NCBI RefSeq assembly: GCF_900640115.1 | Contig: NZ_CAAAIW010000018.1 | Coordinates: 1-57,606 of the forward strand | DNA length: 57,606 nucleotides | Direction: 5' to 3' | DNA from: Legionella yabuuchiae | GTDB lineage: Bacteria; Pseudomonadota; Gammaproteobacteria; Legionellales; Legionellaceae | Part shown: positions 1-7,368 of the stretch, one piece after another | How positions within the stretch are numbered: position 1 is the first letter of the stretch | Layout of the letters: the number at the start of each line of letters is the position of its first letter | Made by a program: the position numbers and the translations under genes | The notes under the pieces: generated by a model | Told to the model about the DNA's origin: nothing | Databases searched by the model: none | What the model saw: the letters and a program-made list of their open reading frames with translations, nothing else

Positions 1-66
1 GAAACAGACGTACGCCGATGATAGTGTGGGGTCTCCCCATGTGAAAGTAGGTCATCGCCAGGGTTT
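1..66 (+). rRNA. rrf: 5S ribosomal RNA, 3' part (partial)
   Basis: The first bases match the conserved 3' half of bacterial 5S rRNA: a GCCGATGATAGTGTGGGG-type stretch, the CCCCATG loop, GTGAAAGTAGG and a closing GCCAGGG that pairs with the missing 5' end. The version here (GTAGGTCATCGCCAGGG) is close to what I recall of Legionella/Coxiella 5S. The 5' half lies outside the window, so an rRNA operon probably ends here. The exact 3' end is estimated. Confidence 0.9.
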
Positions 67-73
67 TATCCTT

Positions 74-110
74 AAAGCCAGCTTTGTCATTCACTGCTGG
101 CTTTTTTTTT
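74..110 (+). terminator. Rho-independent terminator of the rRNA operon
   Basis: A 9-bp stem (aaagccagc / gctggcttt) with a 13-nt loop is followed directly by a run of T. It lies just past the 5S end, which is the expected place for the rRNA operon terminator. Confidence 0.9.
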
Positions 111-188
111 GACTTTAAATCTGAATTACCCGCGATTAAACACACTACTTGGGCGTGTTTACAATTCATCCCCACCGCCTACGTGCCT

Positions 189-728
189 TTATCTGCCTTC
201 TAAATATTTATTTTTTAATCGCACATAATGAGCGGCGGAATATTCTAAATTATCTTTTTCTTTCTGAGTCAGGGCTCTTATTTCTTGGACAGGATTCCCC
301 ATATAAAGATAACCGGATCGCAGCTCTTTTCCTGGAGGCACCAGGCTGCCGGCAGCCACCAGCACGTGATTGCCCACTACCACCTTATCCAGAAGAATAG
401 CTCCAATACCAATGAGACAATAATCACCAATGGTGCAGGCGTGTAATACAGCTCGGTGACCGATAGTGACGCCGTTGCCAATAATGAGCGGCTCCCCCTT
501 TGGAGTGTATGGTCCATCATGCGTGACGTGAAGAACGGCTGCATCTTGGACATTGGTTGACGCTCCGATTTCAATACGGTTTACATCTCCTCGAATGACG
601 GCTGTAGGCCAGACAGAAACATTATCAGCCAAGGTTACCTTTCCAATGACGGTAGCATTCGGATCAATGTATACGCCATCGCCTATAGTTGGTGATAAAT
701 CTTCAAACGTTCGTGTTGGATTGATCAT
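189..728 (-). CDS. Gamma-carbonic anhydrase family protein (YrdA-like)
   Basis: This 179-aa protein is a left-handed beta-helix hexapeptide-repeat protein. It shows the usual family order: PTIGDGVYIDPNATVIGKV, VWPTAVIRGD, NVQDAAVLHVTHD, then IGHRAVLHACTIGD and the closing YLYMGNP. The His residues in VLHVTHD, TIGHRAVLHAC are those that bind metal at trimer interfaces in gamma-carbonic anhydrases. Family members of this length (CaiE/YrdA/PaaY) are trimeric and cytosolic; only some have proven carbonic anhydrase activity. It ends towards the rRNA terminator and starts just downstream of a RAYT gene on the same strand. Confidence 0.93.
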   Translation of the reverse strand: MINPTRTFEDLSPTIGDGVYIDPNATVIGKVTLADNVSVWPTAVIRGDVNRIEIGASTNVQDAAVLHVTHDGPYTPKGEPLIIGNGVTIGHRAVLHACTIGDYCLIGIGAILLDKVVVGNHVLVAAGSLVPPGKELRSGYLYMGNPVQEIRALTQKEKDNLEYSAAHYVRLKNKYLEGR

Positions 729-730
729 AT

Positions 731-1711
731 TTAAATAATATCCTTATAGGGGTCAAGTCTTTTGATAATAGCATTAATTTTAATTCCAAGCTCAGGTTGA
801 ATACTCAACTCTCTGGAGAGCCTGAATATTGCATTTGCAACGCCCCCATAATGGTTAAGCCCAAACGCGTCAGCAATTTCCTTTAAGCGATAATCCCATA
901 TTTTTTTTGCTATATACATAGCAACTTTCCTCGGTATATTTACCTTACCCCTACCTTTAGGAGAGCAGCAAAGAGACTCAATATTCTGTGAAAATTCTAG
1001 GGCTGTTTCTTTGATAATGAGTTGTATCGTTGGTCTACTTAAGAATCTATCTTCGCGAGGAATTTCTTCGGAATGTTCAGAAATCTTAAGATTAGATATA
1101 AAGGACGTAGATCCTAAAATTGGCGATATTCTCTCTTTGCCAAAGAAATTTTTCACTTTCGGGTTCAATTCAGATTCATGCATAAATAGTCGATATGATT
1201 CAAATTTATCTGAATAGTTTGTTAGTTGGCCATAAATTTCAGCTTGAAAAAGCCATGGTGGAGTAGGGTCAATACCAATATATGCAGGATAGCTTGACCA
1301 TAAATATTTTGTTAAGTCATCAACTATTCCTGCTTCAAGAGGATTAAGATGAATGTACTTTGAAAGATGCAAAAGGTAGGAGTCGGAATCAACTAAAATT
1401 GATTTATAACGACCACGGAACAATGGGCCGTCGCTATGATTTAGACGATTGTATCGTTGAGTATATACACTGTTAATATGGCGCATAGCTCGTGCAAGAT
1501 TCCCGGAGGGGGTTTTAATTAATAAGTGATAATGATTTGTCATCAAGCAAAAAGCGTGTATCTCAATGTTATATTGGACGTGAGTCTCAGAAATAATAGC
1601 AAGGAAAAGCTCCCGTTCCTGGTCATTATTAAAAATAGTTCGTCGGCCGGCCCCACGATTCATCACATGATAGAACGCATTTTCATACTCAATGCGAAGA
1701 GGTCTGGACAT
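731..1711 (-). CDS. REP-associated tyrosine transposase (RAYT, Y1_Tnp family)
   Basis: An IS200-like single-strand transposase of the class that is usually domesticated with REP palindromes. The N-terminus starts MSRPLRIEYENAFYHVMNRG. The metal-binding HUH motif is in MTNHYHLLIKT, and the probable catalytic Tyr lies in LHLSKYIHLNPLEAG. The C-terminal 90 residues resemble the DnaA C-terminal helix-turn-helix seen in many long RAYTs (KEIADAFGLNHYGGVANAIFRLSREL). ATG at 1711 is preferred over TTG at 1726 because a GGAG sits 9 nt upstream and the family starts with MSRP. The coding end overlaps an inverted copy of the flanking repeat, so the last residues (KRLDPY) are encoded by the repeat. It looks intact. 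Confidence 0.92.
   Translation of the reverse strand: MSRPLRIEYENAFYHVMNRGAGRRTIFNNDQERELFLAIISETHVQYNIEIHAFCLMTNHYHLLIKTPSGNLARAMRHINSVYTQRYNRLNHSDGPLFRGRYKSILVDSDSYLLHLSKYIHLNPLEAGIVDDLTKYLWSSYPAYIGIDPTPPWLFQAEIYGQLTNYSDKFESYRLFMHESELNPKVKNFFGKERISPILGSTSFISNLKISEHSEEIPREDRFLSRPTIQLIIKETALEFSQNIESLCCSPKGRGKVNIPRKVAMYIAKKIWDYRLKEIADAFGLNHYGGVANAIFRLSRELSIQPELGIKINAIIKRLDPYKDII
746..767 (-). repeat. RAYT-associated repeat, inverted copy inside the RAYT 3' end
   Basis: Read on the minus strand, these 22 bases contain the core acttgacccctat and match positions 1788-1809 exactly. The match lies in the last codons of the RAYT gene, so the transposase gene is bounded by inverted copies of the same motif. 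Confidence 0.85.
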
Positions 1712-1812
1712 TTTAAGGTACTCCAAGTCTTTCCATGCTAATTTGCCAGGCTATACTAACCCATATTTACAAACGGAATAAACGCTTTATCAAAAGACTT
1801 GACCCCTATTCC
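1711..1812. repeat. RAYT leader repeat, copy 1 (102 bp)
   Basis: The segment starts at the RAYT start codon and covers its ribosome binding site and upstream region, ending in gacccctattcc. It is repeated at 1827-1928 with one mismatch in 102 bases (caaaagactt against caaaaaactt). A third short copy of the gacccctattcc end lies between them at 1815-1826. Confidence 0.95.
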
Positions 1813-1826
1813 CTGACCCCTATTCC

Positions 1827-1928
1827 TTTTAAGGTACTCCAAGTCTTTCCATGCTAATTTGCCAGGCTATACTAACCCATATTTACAAACGGAATAAACG
1901 CTTTATCAAAAAACTTGACCCCTATTCC
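1827..1928. repeat. RAYT leader repeat, copy 2 (102 bp)
   Basis: A near-exact direct repeat of 1711-1812 at a period of 116 bp. It duplicates the RAYT upstream region, including the Shine-Dalgarno-like ggagtacctt on the minus strand, but no transposase follows this copy. Confidence 0.95.
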
Positions 1929-2063
1929 TGTTGAAAATGCACTGGATGGCAGAATTAACGACAACTTCCAGTTGCTAAAAACTTAGTATTTTGAAGTTTA
2001 TTGGGTATATACTTAAAATGCGACTTTTATGCGGATGCTTTTTCCGCTCTAAGGAAATAAATA
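1929..2063 (+). other. Upstream region of the export operon
   Basis: The gap between the RAYT repeats and the export operon. It holds a copy of a dispersed motif, gtattttgaagtttattggg (from 1986), which recurs inverted at 33391-33410. An aaggaa ribosome binding site lies at 2051-2056 before the GTG start. I see no clear sigma-70 promoter. Confidence 0.5.
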
Positions 2064-3056
2064 GTGCAGGGACGATTAATACAGTTCTGTTTATTGCGGT
2101 ATCTGGTGATGGTTGTCGCATTGCTCTTATTGTTGAGCTGCAATAGCTCTCCAGAGACCATTTACCAGGGTTATGTAGAAGGGGAAGCCATTTACTTAGC
2201 CTCTGAATTTCCCGGTGAGTTAACTGAGCTTTTAGTGCGACGTGGGCAATCTGTAAAAAAAGGGGAGCAATTATTTCGACTTGCTGGTAATCCTCAAGCG
2301 TTAGAAATTAAAACCCAAAAAGCAGAATTAGAACAAGCTAAAAAAATCTATCAGGATTTGTTAAATCCCAGACGTGAACCTGAAATTGAATCGATTAAAG
2401 CGCAGATTGAACAAGTTGATGCGGAGTTAGAGTTAGCGGCGATGCGTGTTTCTCGCTACCAAACCTTGTATCAGCGAAATGCGACGAACAAAGATAATCT
2501 GGATGAAGCATTAGCAAGACAAGAACAACTTACACATCGTAAGGCAGAATTGCGCTCTAATTTACAACTCGCTCAACTGGGAAGCCGAGAAGAACAAATT
2601 AATGCGCAACAAGCAAAAATAGAGGCCATGGAAGCCAAACTTGAACTGGCCGTATGGCAGCTCTCGAAAAAAATAGTATTCGCGCCTAAGGATGGTGTTA
2701 TTCTTGATACGTATTATCAAGAAGGAGAGTTCGTAGGTGCTCAGCAACCTGTATTAGCTTTATTAGCGCCGGAAGATATTCGAATTGAGTTTTTTGTCCC
2801 GGTTCAGCAACTCCCTTCTATTCATTTAAATCAAACACTTTATTTTACTTGTGAAGGCTGTAAACAAGAGTTCAAAGCAGAAATAAGCTACATATCTCCT
2901 GAAGCTGAATTTATTCCTCCGTTAGTTTATAGTCGTGAAAATAGCGATAAATTAGTGTTTCGAGTTAAAGCGGCCATCGCAAACTCAACGCGATTTAAAC
3001 CAGGTCAACCTATTCGGATAACGGCGCTTGACTATGACCGAAAAGAACGTAATTGA
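2064..3056 (+). CDS. HlyD family periplasmic adaptor (membrane fusion protein, lipoprotein)
   Basis: The 330-aa adaptor of a YbhG/HlyD-type efflux system. It would link an inner-membrane ABC transporter to an outer-membrane channel. The N-terminal hydrophobic stretch ends in LLLLSCNSS, a lipoprotein signal, so the mature protein is probably lipid-anchored. A biotinyl-lipoyl-like half follows (YVEGEAIYLASEFPGELTELLVRRGQSVKKGEQLF), then a long coiled coil at about residues 75-200, then a beta-barrel part. The start is GTG with aaggaa 8 nt upstream. The next gene overlaps its 3' end by about 23 bp, so the three export genes form one operon. The substrate cannot be deduced. Confidence 0.9.
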   Translation: MQGRLIQFCLLRYLVMVVALLLLLSCNSSPETIYQGYVEGEAIYLASEFPGELTELLVRRGQSVKKGEQLFRLAGNPQALEIKTQKAELEQAKKIYQDLLNPRREPEIESIKAQIEQVDAELELAAMRVSRYQTLYQRNATNKDNLDEALARQEQLTHRKAELRSNLQLAQLGSREEQINAQQAKIEAMEAKLELAVWQLSKKIVFAPKDGVILDTYYQEGEFVGAQQPVLALLAPEDIRIEFFVPVQQLPSIHLNQTLYFTCEGCKQEFKAEISYISPEAEFIPPLVYSRENSDKLVFRVKAAIANSTRFKPGQPIRITALDYDRKERN

Positions 3057-3960
3057 TGTTCAGAAACTCACAAAATCATTTGATAACCGAGTGGTGGTGG
3101 ATCAAGTTGATCTAAAGGTTAAGCAAGGGGAAGTGTTTGGTTTTTTAGGGCCTAATGGCAGCGGCAAAACGACAACGTTGCGGATGATCTGCGGGCTGTT
3201 AACACCAGATTCTGGACAAGGAACTTGTTTAGGCTTTGATATCGTTGAAGAATCAGAACAAATTAAAGCGCGTGTGGGTTACATGACCCAACGATTTAGC
3301 TTTTATACGGATTTAAGCGTCAAAGAAAATTTATCCTTTATTGCTAGTGTATATGGCATCAAGGATGCTAAGGCACGAATGAAGACGATTATGGATGATT
3401 TTGGTCTTACCAATAAATCGGACCAATTGGCCGGAGAACTTTCAGGGGGATGGAAGCAACGAATGGCACTGGCGGCTTGTTTACTGCATGAGCCGGACTT
3501 GTTGTTATTGGACGAACCAACGGCAGGGATTGATCCCATCGCTCGTCGTGATTTTTGGGGTAGAATTCATTCGTTAAGTGAACAAGGCATCACCACCTTA
3601 ATGACAACGCACTACATGGACGAAGCCGAACGTTGTACGCGTCTTGCGTATATTGCAAACGCTAAACTTATTATCACCGGAACGGTTGATGAAGTGATTC
3701 AAAGTACAGGTTTAAAAACATGGGAAATTCGTGGCGACATTACCCCGAAGCTATTGCAAGAAATTAAAACAATAAATGGCGTAACGCAAGCCGCGCTTTT
3801 TGGGCGACAAATTCATGTTTGTGGGTATAAAGAGGAAGCAATTAAACAAGGATTAGAAGCCTTGCGAGATGAGTTTGATATTCGATGGCATGAAATTGAT
3901 TCAACACTCGAAGACGCTTTTTTACGGCTTGTTAAACAGACTGAAGGAGCTCCAAGGTGA
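3034..3960 (+). CDS. ABC transporter ATP-binding protein
   Basis: A single nucleotide-binding domain of about 309 aa, like one half of the fused YbhF. Walker A is GPNGSGKTT, the signature is LSGGWKQRM, Walker B is LLLLDEPTAGIDP, and the switch His is in TTHYMDEAERC. The C-terminal about 80 residues form the accessory domain usual in ABC-2 type exporters. ATG at 3034 is preferred to the TTG two codons earlier. The gene overlaps the adaptor gene upstream and the permease gene downstream by 4 bp, so translation is probably coupled. It would energise export through the next gene's product. Confidence 0.95.
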   Translation: MTEKNVIDVQKLTKSFDNRVVVDQVDLKVKQGEVFGFLGPNGSGKTTTLRMICGLLTPDSGQGTCLGFDIVEESEQIKARVGYMTQRFSFYTDLSVKENLSFIASVYGIKDAKARMKTIMDDFGLTNKSDQLAGELSGGWKQRMALAACLLHEPDLLLLDEPTAGIDPIARRDFWGRIHSLSEQGITTLMTTHYMDEAERCTRLAYIANAKLIITGTVDEVIQSTGLKTWEIRGDITPKLLQEIKTINGVTQAALFGRQIHVCGYKEEAIKQGLEALRDEFDIRWHEIDSTLEDAFLRLVKQTEGAPR

Positions 3961-5090
3961 AATTTTGGACCAATTCACGTCTTCTTGCCGTCATTATCAA
4001 AGAATTTATCCAAATGCGACGAGATCGCACCACCTTTGCCATGATTATAGGCATCCCGCTTATTCAGCTTATTTTATTTGGTTATGCAATTAACCTTAAC
4101 CCGCGTCATCTGCCGACCGCGATTGTTGGTGATGATGAAAGCATGGTCGCTCGTAGAATTCTTAAGAGCATGGAAAACTCGACTTATTTTAATTTTGTAA
4201 GCCCCGCACTGTCGGAAAGAGAAGCAAACCATCTCCTTAAAACAGGGAAAGTGCAGTTTATAGTCAATTTCCCACCGGATTTTTCAACCGATTTGATCAA
4301 GGGGCTTAAGCCCCAACTTCTGTTACAGGCGGATGCTACTGATCCCGCAGCCACTAGCCGAGCAGTATCGGTCTTTACTGAATTAGCCAGTTTGTCTTTG
4401 CAAGACGAGTTAACTGGTTTGTTGTCAGAACTAAATTCCACTTCGTTGCCTTATGTCCCAGTCGTGCATGAAGTGTATAACCCATTAGCAATAACGGCGT
4501 TTAATATTGTTCCAGGATTACTCGGGGTGGTATTAACCATGACCATGGTGGTGATTACCGCACTGGCAATTACTCGTGAGTATGAACGAGGCACCATGGA
4601 AAATCTATTAGCAACGCCATTAAGGCCTTTGGAAGTGATGATCGGTAAAATTTTACCTTACATTATCGTAGGTTACATCCAAGTGATCTTAATCTTGTTA
4701 ATGGCCAAAGTGTTATTTGGAGTGCCAATGGAAGGCAGTATTCTTTTATTGCTTTTCATGTGCTTGCCTTTTATTGCTGCGAATTTGAGTATGGGATTAA
4801 CTTTTTCAACATTAGCCAGCAATCAGTTGCAAGCAGTTCAAAGCGCCATGTTTTTCTTTTTGCCTTCGATTTTACTCTCTGGTTTTATGTTTCCTTTTAG
4901 AGGCATGCCAATCTGGGCCCAGTACCTTGGGAATATTTTGCCGTTAAAGCACTTCTTAATTATTGTTCGCGGCATTCTTTTGAAAGGGAATGGATTGTTC
5001 GACGTTTGGAAAGAAGTTATCCCTATATTGGGCTTTATGGTAGTCGTTATGGTGATTGGATTTAAACGATACCGACAAACCTTAGACTAG
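3957..5090 (+). CDS. ABC-2 type transporter permease
   Basis: A 377-aa inner-membrane permease of the YbhR/YbhS type. One N-terminal membrane helix (TTFAMIIGIPLIQLILFGYAI) is followed by a large extracytoplasmic domain to about residue 170 and then by five hydrophobic segments. The conserved GTMENLLATPLRPLEVMIGKILPY motif at the start of the membrane half is typical of ABC2_membrane proteins. The GTG start lies in a GTGA overlap with the ATPase gene. E. coli encodes two such permeases; only one is present here, so the transporter would be a homodimer or use a partner elsewhere. Confidence 0.93.
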   Translation: MKFWTNSRLLAVIIKEFIQMRRDRTTFAMIIGIPLIQLILFGYAINLNPRHLPTAIVGDDESMVARRILKSMENSTYFNFVSPALSEREANHLLKTGKVQFIVNFPPDFSTDLIKGLKPQLLLQADATDPAATSRAVSVFTELASLSLQDELTGLLSELNSTSLPYVPVVHEVYNPLAITAFNIVPGLLGVVLTMTMVVITALAITREYERGTMENLLATPLRPLEVMIGKILPYIIVGYIQVILILLMAKVLFGVPMEGSILLLLFMCLPFIAANLSMGLTFSTLASNQLQAVQSAMFFFLPSILLSGFMFPFRGMPIWAQYLGNILPLKHFLIIVRGILLKGNGLFDVWKEVIPILGFMVVVMVIGFKRYRQTLD

Positions 5091-5094
5091 GTTC

Positions 5095-5475
5095 TTAAGG
5101 TTCGATGGCCTGTTTTGCTCGTTTCCAAATATGTAAGAGCTCTTCCTCTGAGCAAGTGTTTAGATCCGTAAACCCTAACTCATTAGAAATCCGTTTAACA
5201 TGGTTAAAGCGTTTCTCAAACTTGTCAGTGGCTTGCTCCAAAGTAGATTGCGGAGAAAAGCCGCAATATAGACTAAGAGAAATAACAGCATGCATCAAAT
5301 CGCCAACTTCTTCTTGTAATTGCAATCGATGGTGCGGTTCGCTTTGATTTAAATGCGCTTGAATTTCCTGAATTTCACTCTGTATTTGTTGTAGAATTTG
5401 CTCGGGATTTTGCCAGCTGAACCCTAACTTTTGAGCTTCAGCTTCAAGATTTTTTATTTTCTTAAAAAGATTCAT
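5095..5475 (-). CDS. MazG-like nucleotide pyrophosphohydrolase
   Basis: A 126-aa single-domain all-alpha NTP pyrophosphohydrolase. The metal-binding motif EIQEIQAHL...LQEEVGDLMHAVI supplies the ExxE and ExxD residues of the MazG fold. Full MazG has two such domains (about 260 aa), so this is a one-domain relative that probably hydrolyses (d)NTPs for nucleotide-pool cleaning. The ATG at 5475 gives MNLFKKIKNLEAEAQKLGFSW, the usual N-terminus, and has AGGA upstream. The longer reading to 5529 adds an unconserved leader. It converges with the permease gene, with 4 bp between the stops. Confidence 0.88.
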   Translation of the reverse strand: MNLFKKIKNLEAEAQKLGFSWQNPEQILQQIQSEIQEIQAHLNQSEPHHRLQLQEEVGDLMHAVISLSLYCGFSPQSTLEQATDKFEKRFNHVKRISNELGFTDLNTCSEEELLHIWKRAKQAIEP

Positions 5476-5549
5476 TACAATCCTATGATATCTAAAAATC
5501 AGTGTAGTAGTTACGCTAAGTGGATTCAACTGTGTTTTTTAGAATTATG

Positions 5550-5585
5550 CTCTGTACATGACAGGTTTTTTTGTCATGTACAGAG
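5550..5585. repeat. Dispersed hairpin repeat, copy 1
   Basis: A perfect palindrome with arms ctctgtacatgaca and tgtcatgtacagag around a short T-rich loop (ggttttttt). The same hairpin occurs at 24031-24067. It sits between the divergent MazG and SDR genes, just after the fragment gattcaactgtgtttttta, which recurs as gattcaactgcgtttttta at 18226. The stem followed by T residues could also act in transcription. Confidence 0.9.
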
Positions 5586-5613
5586 AGAATTATGCCACAA
5601 TCGTCTTTATAGG

Positions 5614-6393
5614 ATGAATATCGTGAAACAATTAAATAATAAAGTGGTACTTATTACGGGGGCTTCCAGCGGTATAGGGACCGTTTGTGCTGAGCAGTTT
5701 GCACAAGCAGGCGCTAACTTATTACTCTGCGCTCGGCGCATTTCTATCATTAAAGCGTTAGCAAGCGATCTCCAAAAACAGTATGACATTTCTGCCCATG
5801 CGTTTGAATTAGATGTTCGCTCAGAGCAGCAGGTTCGAGACGCAATCCATGATTTGCCGCAAGTTTGGAAATCAATCGATATACTTGTTAATAATGCGGG
5901 TCTTGCAGCAGGATTGGATCCTATTCAGTCAGGAGATAGTGGCGATTGGGAAGCAATGATCGATACCAACATCAAAGGGTTATTGTATGTTACCCGCGCA
6001 GTTTTACCTGGCATGATTGAACGGGATTTAGGTCATATCATTAACATTGGCTCCATTGCAGGCCACCAAGTTTATCCGAAAGGAGGCGTCTACTGCGCTA
6101 CAAAACATGCGGTTAACGCTTTATCACAAGGCTTACGACTGGATTTATCGGGTACGAAAGTTCGAGTAAGCAGCGTCGACCCAGGTGCGGTCGAGACGAA
6201 TTTTAGTTTAGTGCGATTTAAAGGGGATGAACAAAAAGCACAAGCAGTATATAAAGGGTTTCAGCCGCTAACTCCTGAAGATGTAGCGGATGCAATTTTG
6301 TATTGTGCGTCAAGGCCAGAACACGTCAATGTTAGTGAAATCCTTATCATGCCTACCGCGCAAGCGGCGGCTTCCATGATCACTAGGAAGTAG
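5614..6393 (+). CDS. SDR family NAD(P)-dependent oxidoreductase (YdfG-like)
   Basis: A classical short-chain dehydrogenase of about 259 aa. The cofactor motif is TGASSGIG, the structural motif is NNAG, the catalytic Ser lies in INIGSIAG and the Tyr/Lys pair in YCATKHA. The tail VDPGAVETNFSLVRFKGDEQKA...YKGFQPLTPEDVADAI is the pattern of YdfG-type 3-hydroxy acid dehydrogenases, which use NADP+ on serine and related hydroxy acids. ATG 5614 or the in-frame GTG at 5623 may be the start; AGGA at 5611 fits GTG better. Reading further upstream runs through the hairpin and is not credible. Confidence 0.92.
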   Translation: MNIVKQLNNKVVLITGASSGIGTVCAEQFAQAGANLLLCARRISIIKALASDLQKQYDISAHAFELDVRSEQQVRDAIHDLPQVWKSIDILVNNAGLAAGLDPIQSGDSGDWEAMIDTNIKGLLYVTRAVLPGMIERDLGHIINIGSIAGHQVYPKGGVYCATKHAVNALSQGLRLDLSGTKVRVSSVDPGAVETNFSLVRFKGDEQKAQAVYKGFQPLTPEDVADAILYCASRPEHVNVSEILIMPTAQAAASMITRK

Positions 6394-6559
6394 TATACCC
6401 GTGATTGTTTAAAATGCTAGATTGGTTCTATCGCTTTTTCCACTAGCGCTGCTTTTAAAGATTCGCAATAGAGCTCGCTATTACTTCATCTTTAAAAGCA
6501 GCTCTGCCCAAAAAAATCGAATCGCCCAAAAACTAGCATTTTAAACAATCACGGATATA
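6394..6559. repeat. Long palindromic element (MITE/REP-like)
   Basis: The outer arms at 6394-6420 and 6533-6559 are inverted copies matching at 26 of 27 positions (tatacccgtgattgtttaaa at the left end). A second inverted pair lies inside (gctgcttttaaagat at 6448-6462 against atctttaaaagcagc at 6488-6502). The left end abuts the stop codon of the SDR gene. Related ends (atacccgtgat / atcacgggtat) occur near 29640 and 55360. No ORF is visible in it. Confidence 0.85.
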
Positions 6560-6643
6560 TACCTTCGGAAATGATACGCTGGACTTTTTGTAAAAGGCGA
6601 TTAGACTGTTGATCATTAAACTAAAATTACAAGGATGAGTGTT

Positions 6644-7357
6644 ATGCACGCAGCAAATTATCTCTACCATGATGGCGAGCAGGAGTTACTTGGGTATTTA
6701 GCTTATGATGAGCAAGTTAAGAAAGCAAGGCCCGCGGTTTTAGTGGTGCACGATTGGTCTGGACGAAATGAATTTGCTTGTAAAAAAGCAGAACGCTTAG
6801 CTGAAATGGGGTATCTTGGCTTTGCAGTCGATGTTTACGGAGAGGGGCGGTTAGGTGAAACCCTTGAAGAAAAAAAAGCGCTGATGTCTCCTTATGTAAA
6901 CGATCGACCATTGCTTCTTAAACGCCTTCAAGCTGGATTAGATGCGGTTGTTCAAATGGCTGAAGTGGATACGAATCGGATTGTGGTCATTGGGTTTTGC
7001 TTTGGTGGCTTATGCGCGTTAGATTTGGCTCGCAGTGGGGCTAACCTTAAAGGTGCGGTAAGCTTTCATGGTTTGCTGAATAAACCGGAAGGGCTTCCTG
7101 AGAAGTCAATTAAGGCAAAACTATTAGTATTGCATGGCTATGATGATCCCATGGTTCCTCCAGAGCAAGTGGATACGTTTTGTCAGGAAATGACCAAAGC
7201 AAATGTGGATTGGCAAGTTCACATGTATGGGAATACCAAGCACGCTTTTACCAACCCTAAGGCTCATGATCAAGAGTTGGGTACGGTCTACAATGAACAA
7301 GCGGAACATCGCGCATGGCAAGCGATGAAAAATTTCCTCAATGAAATTTTTAAATAA
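6644..7357 (+). CDS. Dienelactone hydrolase family protein
   Basis: An alpha/beta hydrolase of 237 aa. The nucleophile elbow is GFCFGG (Cys nucleophile), the acid lies in VLHGYDDPMVPPEQ and the His in GNTKHAFTNP, which is the Cys-Asp-His triad of the dienelactone hydrolase family. Members of this size are cytosolic hydrolases on esters or lactones; many are not involved in aromatic degradation and no such pathway is seen nearby. The ATG at 6644 is preferred over 6635 because AAGGA (6631-6635) is 8 nt upstream of it and the family starts near this Met. Confidence 0.93.
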   Translation: MHAANYLYHDGEQELLGYLAYDEQVKKARPAVLVVHDWSGRNEFACKKAERLAEMGYLGFAVDVYGEGRLGETLEEKKALMSPYVNDRPLLLKRLQAGLDAVVQMAEVDTNRIVVIGFCFGGLCALDLARSGANLKGAVSFHGLLNKPEGLPEKSIKAKLLVLHGYDDPMVPPEQVDTFCQEMTKANVDWQVHMYGNTKHAFTNPKAHDQELGTVYNEQAEHRAWQAMKNFLNEIFK

Positions 7358-7368
7358 GGGCAACCATT

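Noticed and set aside
5431-5613. Upstream extension of the SDR gene
   Set aside because: It reads through the hairpin repeat and the divergent MazG start; the conserved SDR start lies at 5614-5650.
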